Positions 25,492-33,537 are shown, numbered from the stretch's first letter. The stretch: 34,265 nucleotides of DNA from Amycolatopsis pittospori (GCF_013870525.1 NZ_JACBXD010000079.1:1-34265), one strand, 5' to 3'. Numbers and translations: made by a program. Notes: a model not told the origin generated them from the sequence alone.

Positions 25492-26129
25492 TCCGCGAAC
25501 CGCAGCAGGAGCGCAGCCGGACGACCCGGCGGCGGCTGGTCGAGGCCGCCGTCGAGACGATCGGTGAGCTGGGCTGGAACGGGACCACGGTGGCGGTCAT
25601 CGCCGAACGCGCCGGGGTCTCGCGCGGCGCCGCCCAGCACCACTTCCCGACCAGGGAGGACCTGGTCGCGGCGGCGGTCGAACATGTCGGCGAGATCCAG
25701 ATCGTGGAGCTGCGCACCCGGGCGGCCGAGCTGCCGTCCGGGCGGTCGCGGATCGAACGGGCCGTCGACATGGTGCTCAACCTCTACAGCGGGCCGATGT
25801 TCCGGGCCGCGCTCCACCTGTGGGTCGCGGCCTCGACCGACGAGGGGCTGCGCGCGACGCTGGTGCCGCTGGAGGCTCGGGTAGGCAGGGAAGCACACCG
25901 GGTGACCGTCGAGCTTCTCGGCGTCGACGAGTCCCACCAGGGCGTTCGTGAGCTGGTCCAGGCCACTCTCGATCTTGCCCGCGGCCTGGGACTGGCGAAT
26001 CTGCTGACCGATGACACGAAGCGCCGCAAGCAGATCGTGGCCCAGTGGGCCAGGGTTCTGGAGCCCACACTGGCACTGGCGAAAAGCAAGAAGATCGAAC
26101 GGAACCTGGAGATTCCCCGGAACGTCTGA
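25488..26129 (+). CDS. TetR family transcriptional regulator
   Basis: A 213-residue TetR-type repressor. The N-terminal DNA-binding region is RRRLVEAAVETIGELGWNGTTVAVIAERAGVSRGAAQHHFPTREDLVAAAVEHV in three helices (the helix-turn-helix about 33-57). The C-terminal ligand domain is all-helical with no recognisable ligand site. It is the last gene of the operon, overlapping the SDR stop, so it probably represses its own operon in response to an acyl-CoA intermediate. Candidate targets in this window are the AATCA...TGATT palindrome at 16211 and, less likely, the TTGACA-type elements at 5680 and 14296. Confidence 0.93.
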   Translation: MIREPQQERSRTTRRRLVEAAVETIGELGWNGTTVAVIAERAGVSRGAAQHHFPTREDLVAAAVEHVGEIQIVELRTRAAELPSGRSRIERAVDMVLNLYSGPMFRAALHLWVAASTDEGLRATLVPLEARVGREAHRVTVELLGVDESHQGVRELVQATLDLARGLGLANLLTDDTKRRKQIVAQWARVLEPTLALAKSKKIERNLEIPRNV

Positions 26130-26215
26130 GATCTTGTTAACACTGATGGAGCAGCGGCCGATAACACGGTGTAAGTGCTGCTGATTCGGGTAGCTGATCG
26201 AGAGAGGTTAGTCCG

Positions 26216-26485
26216 GTGTCCGGTTCAGAGGTCGAGTTGTCCCATCGAGCCATGGCGATGCTGCGAGCGGTCGCGGCCCGCCGAGCCCAGATGTCGTGCA
26301 GCTGCGAGCCGGACCTCTTCATCGACGGGTTCGCCTGCTGTGACCAGATGACCGCGCACGCCCTCGCCCACGGCGGCTACATCCGCCCCGCCGAGTCCAC
26401 CGGCCTCTCCGCCGTCACCGGCCGGGTGCCCGCCGAGCTGACCGAAGCCGGCGAAGCGGCGATCGCGGTCACCGCGGCAGCCTGA
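26216..26485 (+). CDS. Small Cys/His-containing protein of unknown function
   Basis: An 89-residue soluble protein that I do not recognise. GTG start at 26216 with GAGAGAGG 10 nt upstream. C28 and C30 (SCSCEPDLF) and C41-C42 (ACCDQM), with H48 and H52 shortly after, form a cluster that could bind zinc or iron. The rest is Ala-rich and helical, ending in a run of alanines. The 86 bp ahead contain TTGTTA- and GATAAC-like hexamers that could form a promoter, with poor spacing. No membrane segment. Codon usage is normal for the window, supporting a real gene. Confidence 0.7.
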   Translation: MSGSEVELSHRAMAMLRAVAARRAQMSCSCEPDLFIDGFACCDQMTAHALAHGGYIRPAESTGLSAVTGRVPAELTEAGEAAIAVTAAA

Positions 26486-26524
26486 CCCTTCACCGCACCG
26501 TCTGTCCGGTGTGGACCACAACCG

Positions 26525-26554
26525 TTTACAACCGGCACCTGCAGTTCCTAGGAT
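26525..26554 (+). promoter_or_regulatory. Candidate promoter of the proline-rich membrane protein gene
   Basis: TTTACA (26525-26530) and TAGGAT (26549-26554) are separated by 18 bp and lie 58-87 bp before the next ATG. This is a reasonable housekeeping-sigma match for a high-GC actinomycete. No experimental support. Confidence 0.4.
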
Positions 26555-26556
26555 CC

Positions 26557-26597
26557 ACCCCGGGATGAGGCCGTCGCGGTGCGCGACGGACCGGGGT
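26557..26597 (+). promoter_or_regulatory. Two-part stem-loop in the 5' leader
   Basis: ACCCCGG (26557-26563) pairs with CCGGGGT (26591-26597), and inside it CCGTCGC (26571-26577) pairs with GCGACGG (26583-26589). The structure would start at or near the predicted transcript 5' end and finish 4 nt before the GGAGG of the next gene. It may protect the 5' end or control translation. Confidence 0.4.
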
Positions 26598-26611
26598 TTC
26601 TGGAGGTGCCG

Positions 26612-27157
26612 ATGGCACGCACGGCTCGCCGCGACGACGGTGAGGACGCCCTGAGCGTGTTGATGCGGAAAGCCGGAGCCGCACCCCGGCGCCGGGGTCC
26701 GCGCGGGCCGAAGCACCGTGCCCCTGACACTCCCGGTGGTTCCGGCAGCGGGAAAGTACGGCGGATCTCCGCGCTCTCGGCGGGCGGTGTCGTCGTCGGT
26801 GGCCTGCTGGCCGTGCTGCTCACCCCGGCCGACCCGGCTGACGTCATCCCCGGGATCGCGCCCGTGCCACCGTCGCTGACCATCGAGCCGCAGGCGGTGG
26901 AAGTCCCGGACGACGCTGTACCCGCTCCCGTCTCGTCGGGTCCCCCGGGCGGCAGCGTGGCGCCTCCTCCGCCACTCACGGCGTCGATGAACGGCACGGA
27001 GACGCCGTCTCCCACACCAACCCCCACCACGCCTCCGGAACAGCCGCGGGATCCGCGAGCCGGTCATTACGACCATGACTGGTATTACGACTGGTACTAC
27101 GGCGGCGGATATCGCGACGGCCATCAAGGCGGCCGCTGGCCGCAATGGGGCGGATAG
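26612..27157 (+). CDS. Single-pass membrane protein, proline-rich with Tyr/Gly/Trp tail
   Basis: A 181-residue protein I do not recognise. ATG 26612 has GGAGG at 5 nt. An Arg/Lys-rich cytoplasmic region (1-50) is followed by one hydrophobic segment (ISALSAGGVVVGGLLAVLL, about 52-70). The outside part is rich in Pro, Thr and Ser (PSPTPTPTTPP) and ends in a striking aromatic tail, HYDHDWYYDWYYGGGY...GRWPQWGG, with two DWYY units. Extracellular extension and wall contact are inferred from the Pro-rich spacer; the tail could bind a polymer or a partner. It lies between the small Cys protein and the NTPase, separated from the latter by a hairpin and 177 bp. Confidence 0.75.
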   Translation: MARTARRDDGEDALSVLMRKAGAAPRRRGPRGPKHRAPDTPGGSGSGKVRRISALSAGGVVVGGLLAVLLTPADPADVIPGIAPVPPSLTIEPQAVEVPDDAVPAPVSSGPPGGSVAPPPPLTASMNGTETPSPTPTPTTPPEQPRDPRAGHYDHDWYYDWYYGGGYRDGHQGGRWPQWGG

Positions 27158-27166
27158 CGCCGAACG

Positions 27167-27189
27167 GGTGAGCGCGCGTATCGCTCACC
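27167..27189 (+). terminator. Hairpin after the proline-rich protein gene
   Basis: GGTGAGCG (27167-27174) and CGCTCACC (27182-27189) form an 8-bp perfect stem with a 7-nt loop, 9 nt after the stop codon. AT-rich bases follow shortly (AATAATTA). Likely terminator; the remaining bases to 27334 show no gene. Confidence 0.55.
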
Positions 27190-27334
27190 GTCGAACAATA
27201 ATTACGATTCTGCCCGGATTTCGTCCTTTCGTGTCCGGTGCGCCCATTCCCGTCCCCTGAGTTCGATCAGCTACCTACGATGGTCCGCAATCTCTGATCC
27301 CTTCCGGACCACAGCTAGGGGCTGAACAGGAAAA

Positions 27335-29359
27335 ATGAGTGTGGGGCGACATTCTCCCGCGGTGAAGCTCACCCGGAGAATGCTGATCAATCGCGAGGTG
27401 GGGGCACCTTCAAGGCCGCAGCCGGTGACGCTGCTGCTCGGGCCGGTCGGCTCGGGTAAGACCACCGCGTTGGAGGCGATCCGGCAGGACCTGGGCTGGG
27501 GCGTCGTCCACGCGGGATTCGACTTCGGGCGCGGCGACCGGCCGAGTACGGTCGACGTGCTGACGAATCTGGCTTACACGTTGTCGAGTAAATGGCGGAA
27601 CCGGCCGAAACCGCAGTTCGTACGGTTCACCATTGCGCTGATCGCAGTCCAGGCGGAGCTTCCGGGACGGAATCGTAACGACGACCGGGATCAGCTCAAA
27701 ACGCTGATCACCACTTTCCACGGAATCCGCTGGACTCCGCAGGCCGACGAATTGCTCACCACACTGACCGAGACCGCGAAGGCGACGGGTCTCGTCGAAG
27801 CCGCTTACGCCGACGTGTTCCGCCAGACGTTCCCTCATCTGGTCCGGAACATCCGGCCGCGGCTCGGCAAAGCGTTGAAGTACCTCGCCGACTTCCCGAA
27901 CGCCGAGGGCAAGGATCCGTTCGACGCGCTGATCGAACTCAACCGGCTCGCGCACGGCACTGCCCGTGACGACAAGGCGGTCACCGAATGGCTGATCGCG
28001 GCGTTCCTCGGCGACGTCCGGGAGAACCACCGCAAGATGGCCAAACCGGAGGAGAAGAGCCCGTGCGCCTGTGACCTTCCCGGGCGCCGCAGGCACTGGC
28101 ACAACTGGGTTCTGCTGCTCGACGACGTCGATCACGCCGGCGGCACCGAGTTCCTCGCCGATCTGATCGCCGCGCGGGAACGGTACGTCCTGCACCATCC
28201 GAACGACCGGGACACCCACGACGCGCTGCTGATCGTCGCCACCAGCGGGCGGTGGCACCAGGACTGGGGAACCGCGTGGCTGGCGCCGTGGAAACCGGCG
28301 GCTTCCGCGCCGCCCGCGGTCCGGCCGGTGGTCGCCTGTGAAGAGGCGGGTTACGAGGACTGGGCGACTCCGCGCAACGGGGAACTCGAATCGCCCTATT
28401 ACCCCGTCATGCTCGCGCCGCAGCCGAGCGGGCAGATCGCGCGTGTCCTCGATTCCGGTGTGACGACCCCCAAGGTGAGACTCGCGCATCTGGCGACCGG
28501 TGGGCTGCCGTCGGCGATCGAGCGGATCGCGGGCACGTTGCGGGGAAGGGACGTGCGGGAAGGCGCCCGCGACGTACTCACCACCGCGGCCGACGGCGAG
28601 CAGGATCCCTGCTACCGCAGGCTGAAGGAACTGGGCCTGACCGAACACCTCGACGGCGTCCACATCGACGACTTCGTGACCGCCGCCCCGTTCGCGACCG
28701 CGCCCTGGCTGATCCCGGACGCCGCGCAGAGCCGGATCGACCAGCCGCACGTCGGGCGGATCCTGACCGAACTGCGCACCGCGCTGTGGGTGACGGCGAA
28801 GAACTCCGCCGCCACCACCGAGGACCAGGCCGCCCTGCATCCGTGGATCGCCGCGAACCTGGTGTCCGCGCTGGCCCGGCGCGATGACGGGCCGACCTAC
28901 ACCGGTCAGTTCCAGGCGCTGCGCGACGACCCGGACACCGCGCAGGACCCCGTGCGGCTGGCCTACTGCAACCTCGCGCTGGGCGACATCGGCGCGGTGA
29001 TCGGCTTCTTCGAGCGCGAGTTCAACCGGATCCCGCACGCCGAGTGGCTCGCGAAGCTCCACCTCGTCCTGCACGCGCCGGACGATCTGCCGCCCGAGCG
29101 GGAACACGCCGAGCTGTACGACGAGCTCGTCAACACCGACACCGCTCGCCATCCGGACGGGCGGACCGAGATCCGCAACAACATCGCCCGGCTCATCGCC
29201 GCGGGCTGGCTGACCGCCGACCCGTTCGCGGTCCGCGGTCTGGACCAGCAGCAGGTGATCGGAAACGCCTTCGCCGCGCTGGCGACGACCTCACATCGTC
29301 CCGACGTCGGCGCCCTCGTGGCCGCCAAGGATCTCGCCCGTCGCGGCGAATTCCCCTGA
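27335..29359 (+). CDS. STAND/AAA-like P-loop NTPase of unknown function
   Basis: A 674-residue soluble protein. Walker A is GPVGSGKT (36-43), Walker B is WVLLLDDVD (258-266) and a sensor-like strand LLIVATSGRWH follows (299-309). The Walker A to B gap of over 200 residues is much longer than in AAA+ proteins and holds a helical insert, with a CxC before Walker B (PCACDLPGRRRH). The C-terminal 300 residues are helical with a winged-helix-like and TPR-like look (DPVRLAYCNLALGDIGAVIGFFEREF). AGGA precedes the ATG. The next gene starts 20 nt after the stop and encodes a membrane-tethered binding protein, so the pair probably forms one system. No nuclease, protease, TIR or transporter domain is visible. 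Function unknown. Confidence 0.8.
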   Translation: MSVGRHSPAVKLTRRMLINREVGAPSRPQPVTLLLGPVGSGKTTALEAIRQDLGWGVVHAGFDFGRGDRPSTVDVLTNLAYTLSSKWRNRPKPQFVRFTIALIAVQAELPGRNRNDDRDQLKTLITTFHGIRWTPQADELLTTLTETAKATGLVEAAYADVFRQTFPHLVRNIRPRLGKALKYLADFPNAEGKDPFDALIELNRLAHGTARDDKAVTEWLIAAFLGDVRENHRKMAKPEEKSPCACDLPGRRRHWHNWVLLLDDVDHAGGTEFLADLIAARERYVLHHPNDRDTHDALLIVATSGRWHQDWGTAWLAPWKPAASAPPAVRPVVACEEAGYEDWATPRNGELESPYYPVMLAPQPSGQIARVLDSGVTTPKVRLAHLATGGLPSAIERIAGTLRGRDVREGARDVLTTAADGEQDPCYRRLKELGLTEHLDGVHIDDFVTAAPFATAPWLIPDAAQSRIDQPHVGRILTELRTALWVTAKNSAATTEDQAALHPWIAANLVSALARRDDGPTYTGQFQALRDDPDTAQDPVRLAYCNLALGDIGAVIGFFEREFNRIPHAEWLAKLHLVLHAPDDLPPEREHAELYDELVNTDTARHPDGRTEIRNNIARLIAAGWLTADPFAVRGLDQQQVIGNAFAALATTSHRPDVGALVAAKDLARRGEFP

Positions 29360-29379
29360 ACCTCGAACGGAAACCCGTT

Positions 29380-30942
29380 ATGCCCTGGCTCGATTCGTTG
29401 AAGACCCGGCTTTCCCGTACCCGTCACCGCGCGGCCGCCGGGCCACCGGTCCGCCCACGCGGCTGGGCGCAACGCCACCGCGGCCTGCTCTCGGCGGTCG
29501 TGGTCGTCCTCCTCGGCGCTCTCCTGGTCGCGATCAAACCGTGGGAGAACTGCGGGCCCGGCCTGCGTTCGGTGGACGCGGACGAGAAATCGTCCGGCTC
29601 GTCCTATGCCTGCGTCGGCATCAATCTCGAGTCCGGTCCGATGCGGGAGAACGACCCGTTCGCCACACTGGAGAAGTTCATCAAAGCCCGCAACGACGAG
29701 GCGGGCCAGGATTTCCGGACCATCGTGGTGCTGGAGAACTTCACCCCGGACCCGAATGTCGACAGTCAGCCGATCGAGTTCGTGAAACACGAGATCCAGG
29801 GCGCGATCACCGCCGCGTGGCCGAACGGCGGCCGGGCCGGGATCAGGGTGCTGCTGGCCAACTACGGCAGCAACGCCACCCGCTGGAAGGACGTCGCCGA
29901 GGAGATCATCGCGGCCGCGGCGAGCCAGCACATCGTCGCCGTCACCGACGTCGGGGTCAGCTCGGAGCACAGCCGGGCGCTGGTCGCGGAACTTTCCGCG
30001 AACGGCATCGCGACGATCGGTGCCACCGTCACCGCGGACAACATGAACATCGATCCGCAGGGCAAACGGATCGACAACTTCTTCCGTGTCGGCCCGACCA
30101 ACACCGACGAGGCACGTGCCGCGGCCGCCTACATCGCGGCGCACGGTTTCCGCCGGGTGATGATGGTCCGGGGCACCGGCGTGGAGGACACCTACGCGAC
30201 CACACTCGCGGAAGCCTTTCAGGGCGCGTCGAAGGTTCCGGTCATCTTCACCAAGGGGTACAACAGCATCCCGTTGTTCGACACCAAACGGGAGGACTAT
30301 CTGCGGAATCTGTTCCGCGGCTACCATTCCGACATCTGCGGTGCCAAACCCGATCTCATCTACTTCGCCGGGCGAGGGCTCGATCTCGGCGCGTTCGTGA
30401 AGGCACTGGCCGGGGACGGCGCCTGTGAAGGGCTCGATTCGGTGACCGTGATGACCGGGGACGACGCGAGCACGCTCGCCGGGAAGCCCTTGCCGCTGGA
30501 CAAGGACATCGGGGTCCGGCTCCGGTACACGGCGCTGGCCTATCCCGACCAGTGGGATATGTTCGCCGCCGATCCGGCGTATCCGACGTACAAGAAGAAC
30601 CACGACAACTTCGTCGCCGAGTTCACGCGGCGGTTCCCGCGCGGCGAACTGTGGGACGGCGCCGCGATGATCGAGCACGACGCGGTCGCCGTAGCGGTCC
30701 GGGCGGCGGGGGACAACGTGTCGGCCGATCCGGTGTCGGTACCGGAAGTGGTGCGCAACATCGACTGCAATTCCTCGGTCCCCGGCGCCACCGGATCCAT
30801 CGCCTTCGACCGGACGACGGGGAATCAGCTCGACAAGGCGCTGCCGATCCTCTCCATCGACGCCGACGGTGCGGTGCATCCGGTCGACCTCGTGTGGTCG
30901 CGGGGACGTCCGTTGAACACCGCGCCGGACTGCGGTGCCTGA
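29380..30942 (+). CDS. Membrane-anchored type I periplasmic-binding-like protein
   Basis: A 520-residue protein with a basic cytoplasmic N-terminus (1-34), one transmembrane helix (about 36-52) and a large outside domain of the Leu/Ile/Val-binding (type I PBP) fold: HIVAVTDVGVSSEHSRALVAELSANGIATIGATVTADNM, then FFRVGPTNTDEARAAAAYIAAHGFRRVMMVRGTGVEDTYATTLAEAF and DLIYFAGRGLDLGAFVKAL. It keeps its TM anchor rather than a cleaved lipoprotein signal; C58 lies just outside the membrane. No permease or ABC ATPase gene is nearby. It is paired with the upstream NTPase (20-bp spacing). A role as ligand sensor rather than transporter component is inferred. Ligand unknown. Palindrome P6 follows the stop. 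Confidence 0.82.
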   Translation: MPWLDSLKTRLSRTRHRAAAGPPVRPRGWAQRHRGLLSAVVVVLLGALLVAIKPWENCGPGLRSVDADEKSSGSSYACVGINLESGPMRENDPFATLEKFIKARNDEAGQDFRTIVVLENFTPDPNVDSQPIEFVKHEIQGAITAAWPNGGRAGIRVLLANYGSNATRWKDVAEEIIAAAASQHIVAVTDVGVSSEHSRALVAELSANGIATIGATVTADNMNIDPQGKRIDNFFRVGPTNTDEARAAAAYIAAHGFRRVMMVRGTGVEDTYATTLAEAFQGASKVPVIFTKGYNSIPLFDTKREDYLRNLFRGYHSDICGAKPDLIYFAGRGLDLGAFVKALAGDGACEGLDSVTVMTGDDASTLAGKPLPLDKDIGVRLRYTALAYPDQWDMFAADPAYPTYKKNHDNFVAEFTRRFPRGELWDGAAMIEHDAVAVAVRAAGDNVSADPVSVPEVVRNIDCNSSVPGATGSIAFDRTTGNQLDKALPILSIDADGAVHPVDLVWSRGRPLNTAPDCGA

Positions 30943-30950
30943 AGTACGTG

Positions 30951-30989
30951 AAGCCCCCTTCACCACGCCTAGCGCGGTGAAGGGGGCTT
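30951..30989. terminator. Palindrome P6 between convergent genes
   Basis: Perfect 14-bp arms 30951-30964 and 30976-30989 (AAGCCCCCTTCACC and complement) with an inner CGC/GCG stem and a CTA loop. It lies 8 nt after the binding-protein stop and 28 nt from the chitinase stop on the other strand. The CCTAG centre and the AAG...CTT arm resemble P2. Likely bidirectional terminator. Confidence 0.8.
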
Positions 30990-31017
30990 GGCTGAAACCC
31001 GGTGGGGAACGGGGAAG

Positions 31018-31968
31018 TCAGCCGGTGTAACCCGCCACGATCTTGGTGTAGTCGTACTTGCCCTGGCCGATTCCCGCGCAGTTGTCGCAGTCGCGGTTCA
31101 CCGCCCAGAACGACAGGCGGGCGAGATGTTTGCTCGCCGCGTAGTCGCGGATCGCGCGGAAGTCGGCGACGCTGACGGTTTCGCCCGCCACGTCGGTCTT
31201 CCCGTTCATCGACGAGAGTCCGCTGCGCCGGTAGGCCGCGTCGTCGCTCAGGCCGAAGGTGGACTTGACGACGTTCTTCAGCCCGTCGACGGCACTGCGG
31301 GTCTTGCCCGCCATGTCACCGCCGCTGGAGAAGTCGAACGGCATGACCGACCACGCGTCGACACCCGCGCCGAGCGTCTTCGACTGGTTGATCAGCCGCT
31401 TCCCGTGCGAGTTCGGGCCGCCGACCTCGGTCGGGATGGTGATGACCACGCGCAGGCCGGGGTTCTTCTGCTTCGTGATCTTGACGGCGTTCAGGATCCG
31501 GTCCTGCACGGTGTAGTTCTCGAACTCGTCGGTGTTCTCGATGTCGAGATCGATGGCCTTGAGCTTGTAGGCGTCGATGACCTTTTGGTAAGCGCCGGCG
31601 AGGGCGGCGGGTGTGCCGCACTTCGGGCCGAGCTTCGTACCGGACCAGCCACCGAACGACGGGATGACGTCGCCGCCCTTGGCCCGGATGTTGTTGATCA
31701 GGGTGGCGTCGGAGCCGGTGAGTGAACGACTGCCGTCCCATTTCGGGTTGCAGCCGCCGTCGGAGAGGACGAACGCGAGGGTGAAGGCCTTGACCCCGGT
31801 GGCGTTCATCGCGGCGATCGGGTCCGTCTGTCCCGACCACTGGTACAGATAAGGCGAGGCGAGCACCGGATCCGGGGCCGCCGAGGCGACGGGGGCGAGT
31901 CCCACGGCCGTGGCGAGAGCGGCGCCGACGGTGGTGGCCAGTGTTGCCCAGCGTCGTAAGGAATTCAT
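31018..31968 (-). CDS. Secreted glycoside hydrolase family 18 protein (chitinase-like)
   Basis: A 316-residue exported protein: signal peptide 1-30 with cleavage after ASA, then a single GH18 barrel. The catalytic strand reads AIDLDIENTDEF with D140, D142 and E144; the acid Glu is kept, but the first Asp of the DxxDxDxE motif is Lys. SFGGWSG (about 104-110), the other conserved barrel strand, is present. There is no chitin-binding or fibronectin domain. GGAGG precedes the ATG. A DasR-type operator lies about 100 bp upstream, which supports control by N-acetylglucosamine and a chitin-related substrate. Peptidoglycan or host glycan hydrolysis (endoglycosidase type) is an alternative. Confidence 0.9.
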   Translation of the reverse strand: MNSLRRWATLATTVGAALATAVGLAPVASAAPDPVLASPYLYQWSGQTDPIAAMNATGVKAFTLAFVLSDGGCNPKWDGSRSLTGSDATLINNIRAKGGDVIPSFGGWSGTKLGPKCGTPAALAGAYQKVIDAYKLKAIDLDIENTDEFENYTVQDRILNAVKITKQKNPGLRVVITIPTEVGGPNSHGKRLINQSKTLGAGVDAWSVMPFDFSSGGDMAGKTRSAVDGLKNVVKSTFGLSDDAAYRRSGLSSMNGKTDVAGETVSVADFRAIRDYAASKHLARLSFWAVNRDCDNCAGIGQGKYDYTKIVAGYTG

Positions 31969-32068
31969 AGGTCCTCCAACTGGTACGCGCGTGACGAGAC
32001 GCGCAGGTGTGGAGCACCTCCGTCTTGACGCGGCGTATCAACCGGGAGGTCACTGTGTGCTCACTCAC

Positions 32069-32084
32069 AGTGGACTAGACCATT
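32069..32084. promoter_or_regulatory. DasR-responsive element (dre) candidate upstream of the chitinase gene
   Basis: AGTGGACTAGACCATT matches the known dre form A(C/G)TGGTCTAGACCA(C/G)T at nearly all positions. It lies just downstream of a minus-strand TTGACA (32091-32096), the probable -35 of the chitinase promoter, where binding would block transcription. CACTGTG/CACAGTG (32051-32057 and 32066-32072) forms a further inverted repeat overlapping it. Confidence 0.65.
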
Positions 32085-32139
32085 GAGGACTGTCAAGAAT
32101 TCACCGGGAATCCGGCGGGTATCGACCGACCTTAGTAGG

Positions 32140-32151
32140 GGGTCATGACCC
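32140..32151. promoter_or_regulatory. Perfect 12-bp palindrome upstream of the diguanylate cyclase gene
   Basis: GGGTCATGACCC is a perfect palindrome 46-57 bp before the cyclase ATG. GATAAT (32175-32180) may be the -10, giving a very short leader, and no ribosome site precedes the ATG. The binding protein is unknown; it does not match the BldD box. Confidence 0.35.
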
Positions 32152-32196
32152 GGAAAGCGGAGTGACAGCACCGCGATAATCGGCTAATTTGCCGAA

Positions 32197-33483
32197 ATGG
32201 TGGGGGACTCCCTGGTGGCGACCGGAAGCGGCGGCCGAAGTAGCCGGTTCGCCGTGCCGAGACGGCTGCTGGGGACCTGGAGCCTGTGGGAACTACCCAG
32301 GCGGGGCCTCATCGGGTACCTGCTCCTCGTCGACGCGGCCGCACTCGCCGCCACCACGTACCTCTTCGCCCTGCGGCCGCCCGCGCCGTCGGCGCTGCTC
32401 CCGTTTTCCGCGCTGCTGGCCGGAATGATCCTCAGCTCGGAGATCTCACGTCCCATTGAGCGGTCCCGCGCCGACACCCGGCTCGGCGCCGGACTGGACG
32501 CCGCCTGGATCTTCGCGGGCGCGCTGCTGCTCCCGCCCGCCCTCGCCGCCACGCTCGTCGTCGCCTCCGCGGTCTACCGCTGGCTCCGGATCCGGCGCGG
32601 GATCCCGCACCGCCAGGTGTTCGCGGCCGCCGCCACGATGATGTCCGCGCTCGCCGCCTCCCTGCTTCCCATCCTCGTCGGAGCGGCGCCCTTCGCCGAC
32701 GCGACAAGGGATTTCCAGGGCTTCGCGCTGGTTTTCGGCACCGGCCTGGTGTTCCTGTCCGTCGACGCCGCACTTGCCGCCCCCGCCGCCGAATTCGGCG
32801 CGGAACCGTCGGGTTTCGCCTTCGACGCGGCGATGGTCGCGTTCGGACTGCTGATCGCGTGGTCGGCGGTGGACTGGCCGTTCGTCACCATCGTGCTCGC
32901 CGTCGCGCTGGTGGTACTGCACCGGGCGGGGATGATGCGCGCCCTGCGCGGGCACGCGGGGACGGACGCCGGGACGGGGCTGCTCACCGCGTCGTCCTGG
33001 TTGGACGGTGCCCGCACCCAGTTCGACCTGCTTCGGGGGCGTGGCACCGATCTTTCCCTGTTGATGCTCGACCTCGACCACTTCGCCCGGCTCAACGACG
33101 AGCACGGCAGGAGCGTCGGCGACGACGTGCTGCGTGCCGTCGCGGACACGCTGCGCGCGGAGGTGCGGGCGGCCGATCTGGTCGGCCGGTTCGGCGGCGA
33201 GGAGTTCGTCGTCCTGCTTCCCGGCACCACCCGGTTCGACGCGCACGCGATCGCCGAGCGCATCCGGCTGCGGATCGCGTCGACCTCCGTCTCACTGGGT
33301 GGGAGGCAGCCGGACGATCCGTTGTTCGCCGGGACGACCATCTCGATCGGCGTCTCGTCGCATCCCGCCGACGGGGAGACGCTCGACAGGCTCGTCGGCG
33401 CGGCGGACCAGGCGTTGCGCGCGGCTAAGGTGGCCGGCCGCAACCGCACCGTCGTCTTCGAAGCCGAAGAATCCCTCGATTAA
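32197..33483 (+). CDS. Membrane diguanylate cyclase (GGDEF)
   Basis: A 428-residue protein with about six transmembrane segments (38-245) and a C-terminal GGDEF domain (about 255-425). The signature is GGEEF (333-337), with LDLDHFARLND for metal and GTP binding, so it should make c-di-GMP. R324-x-x-D327 lies five residues ahead, an intact inhibitory site for product feedback. The membrane part resembles the MASE-like sensors used for unknown envelope signals. The ATG at 32197 lacks a clear ribosome site, consistent with a short or leaderless mRNA. It is the active counterpart to the degenerate PAS-GGDEF-EAL protein 28 kb away; a functional link is only a possibility. Confidence 0.92.
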   Translation: MVGDSLVATGSGGRSSRFAVPRRLLGTWSLWELPRRGLIGYLLLVDAAALAATTYLFALRPPAPSALLPFSALLAGMILSSEISRPIERSRADTRLGAGLDAAWIFAGALLLPPALAATLVVASAVYRWLRIRRGIPHRQVFAAAATMMSALAASLLPILVGAAPFADATRDFQGFALVFGTGLVFLSVDAALAAPAAEFGAEPSGFAFDAAMVAFGLLIAWSAVDWPFVTIVLAVALVVLHRAGMMRALRGHAGTDAGTGLLTASSWLDGARTQFDLLRGRGTDLSLLMLDLDHFARLNDEHGRSVGDDVLRAVADTLRAEVRAADLVGRFGGEEFVVLLPGTTRFDAHAIAERIRLRIASTSVSLGGRQPDDPLFAGTTISIGVSSHPADGETLDRLVGAADQALRAAKVAGRNRTVVFEAEESLD

Positions 33484-33537
33484 CCCTTGGCGGTAGGTCG
33501 ACCACGGCGCGTCTCGTACCGCCTCGCACCCGCTGGA

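Noticed and set aside
27335..29359. Known anti-phage STAND (Avs-type) system
   Set aside because: No effector domain (nuclease, protease, TIR) is visible and the partner is an outside binding protein; the evidence does not support a defence call.
27335..30942. ABC transporter operon
   Set aside because: The NTPase has no ABC signature or Q-loop arrangement, and no permease gene is adjacent.
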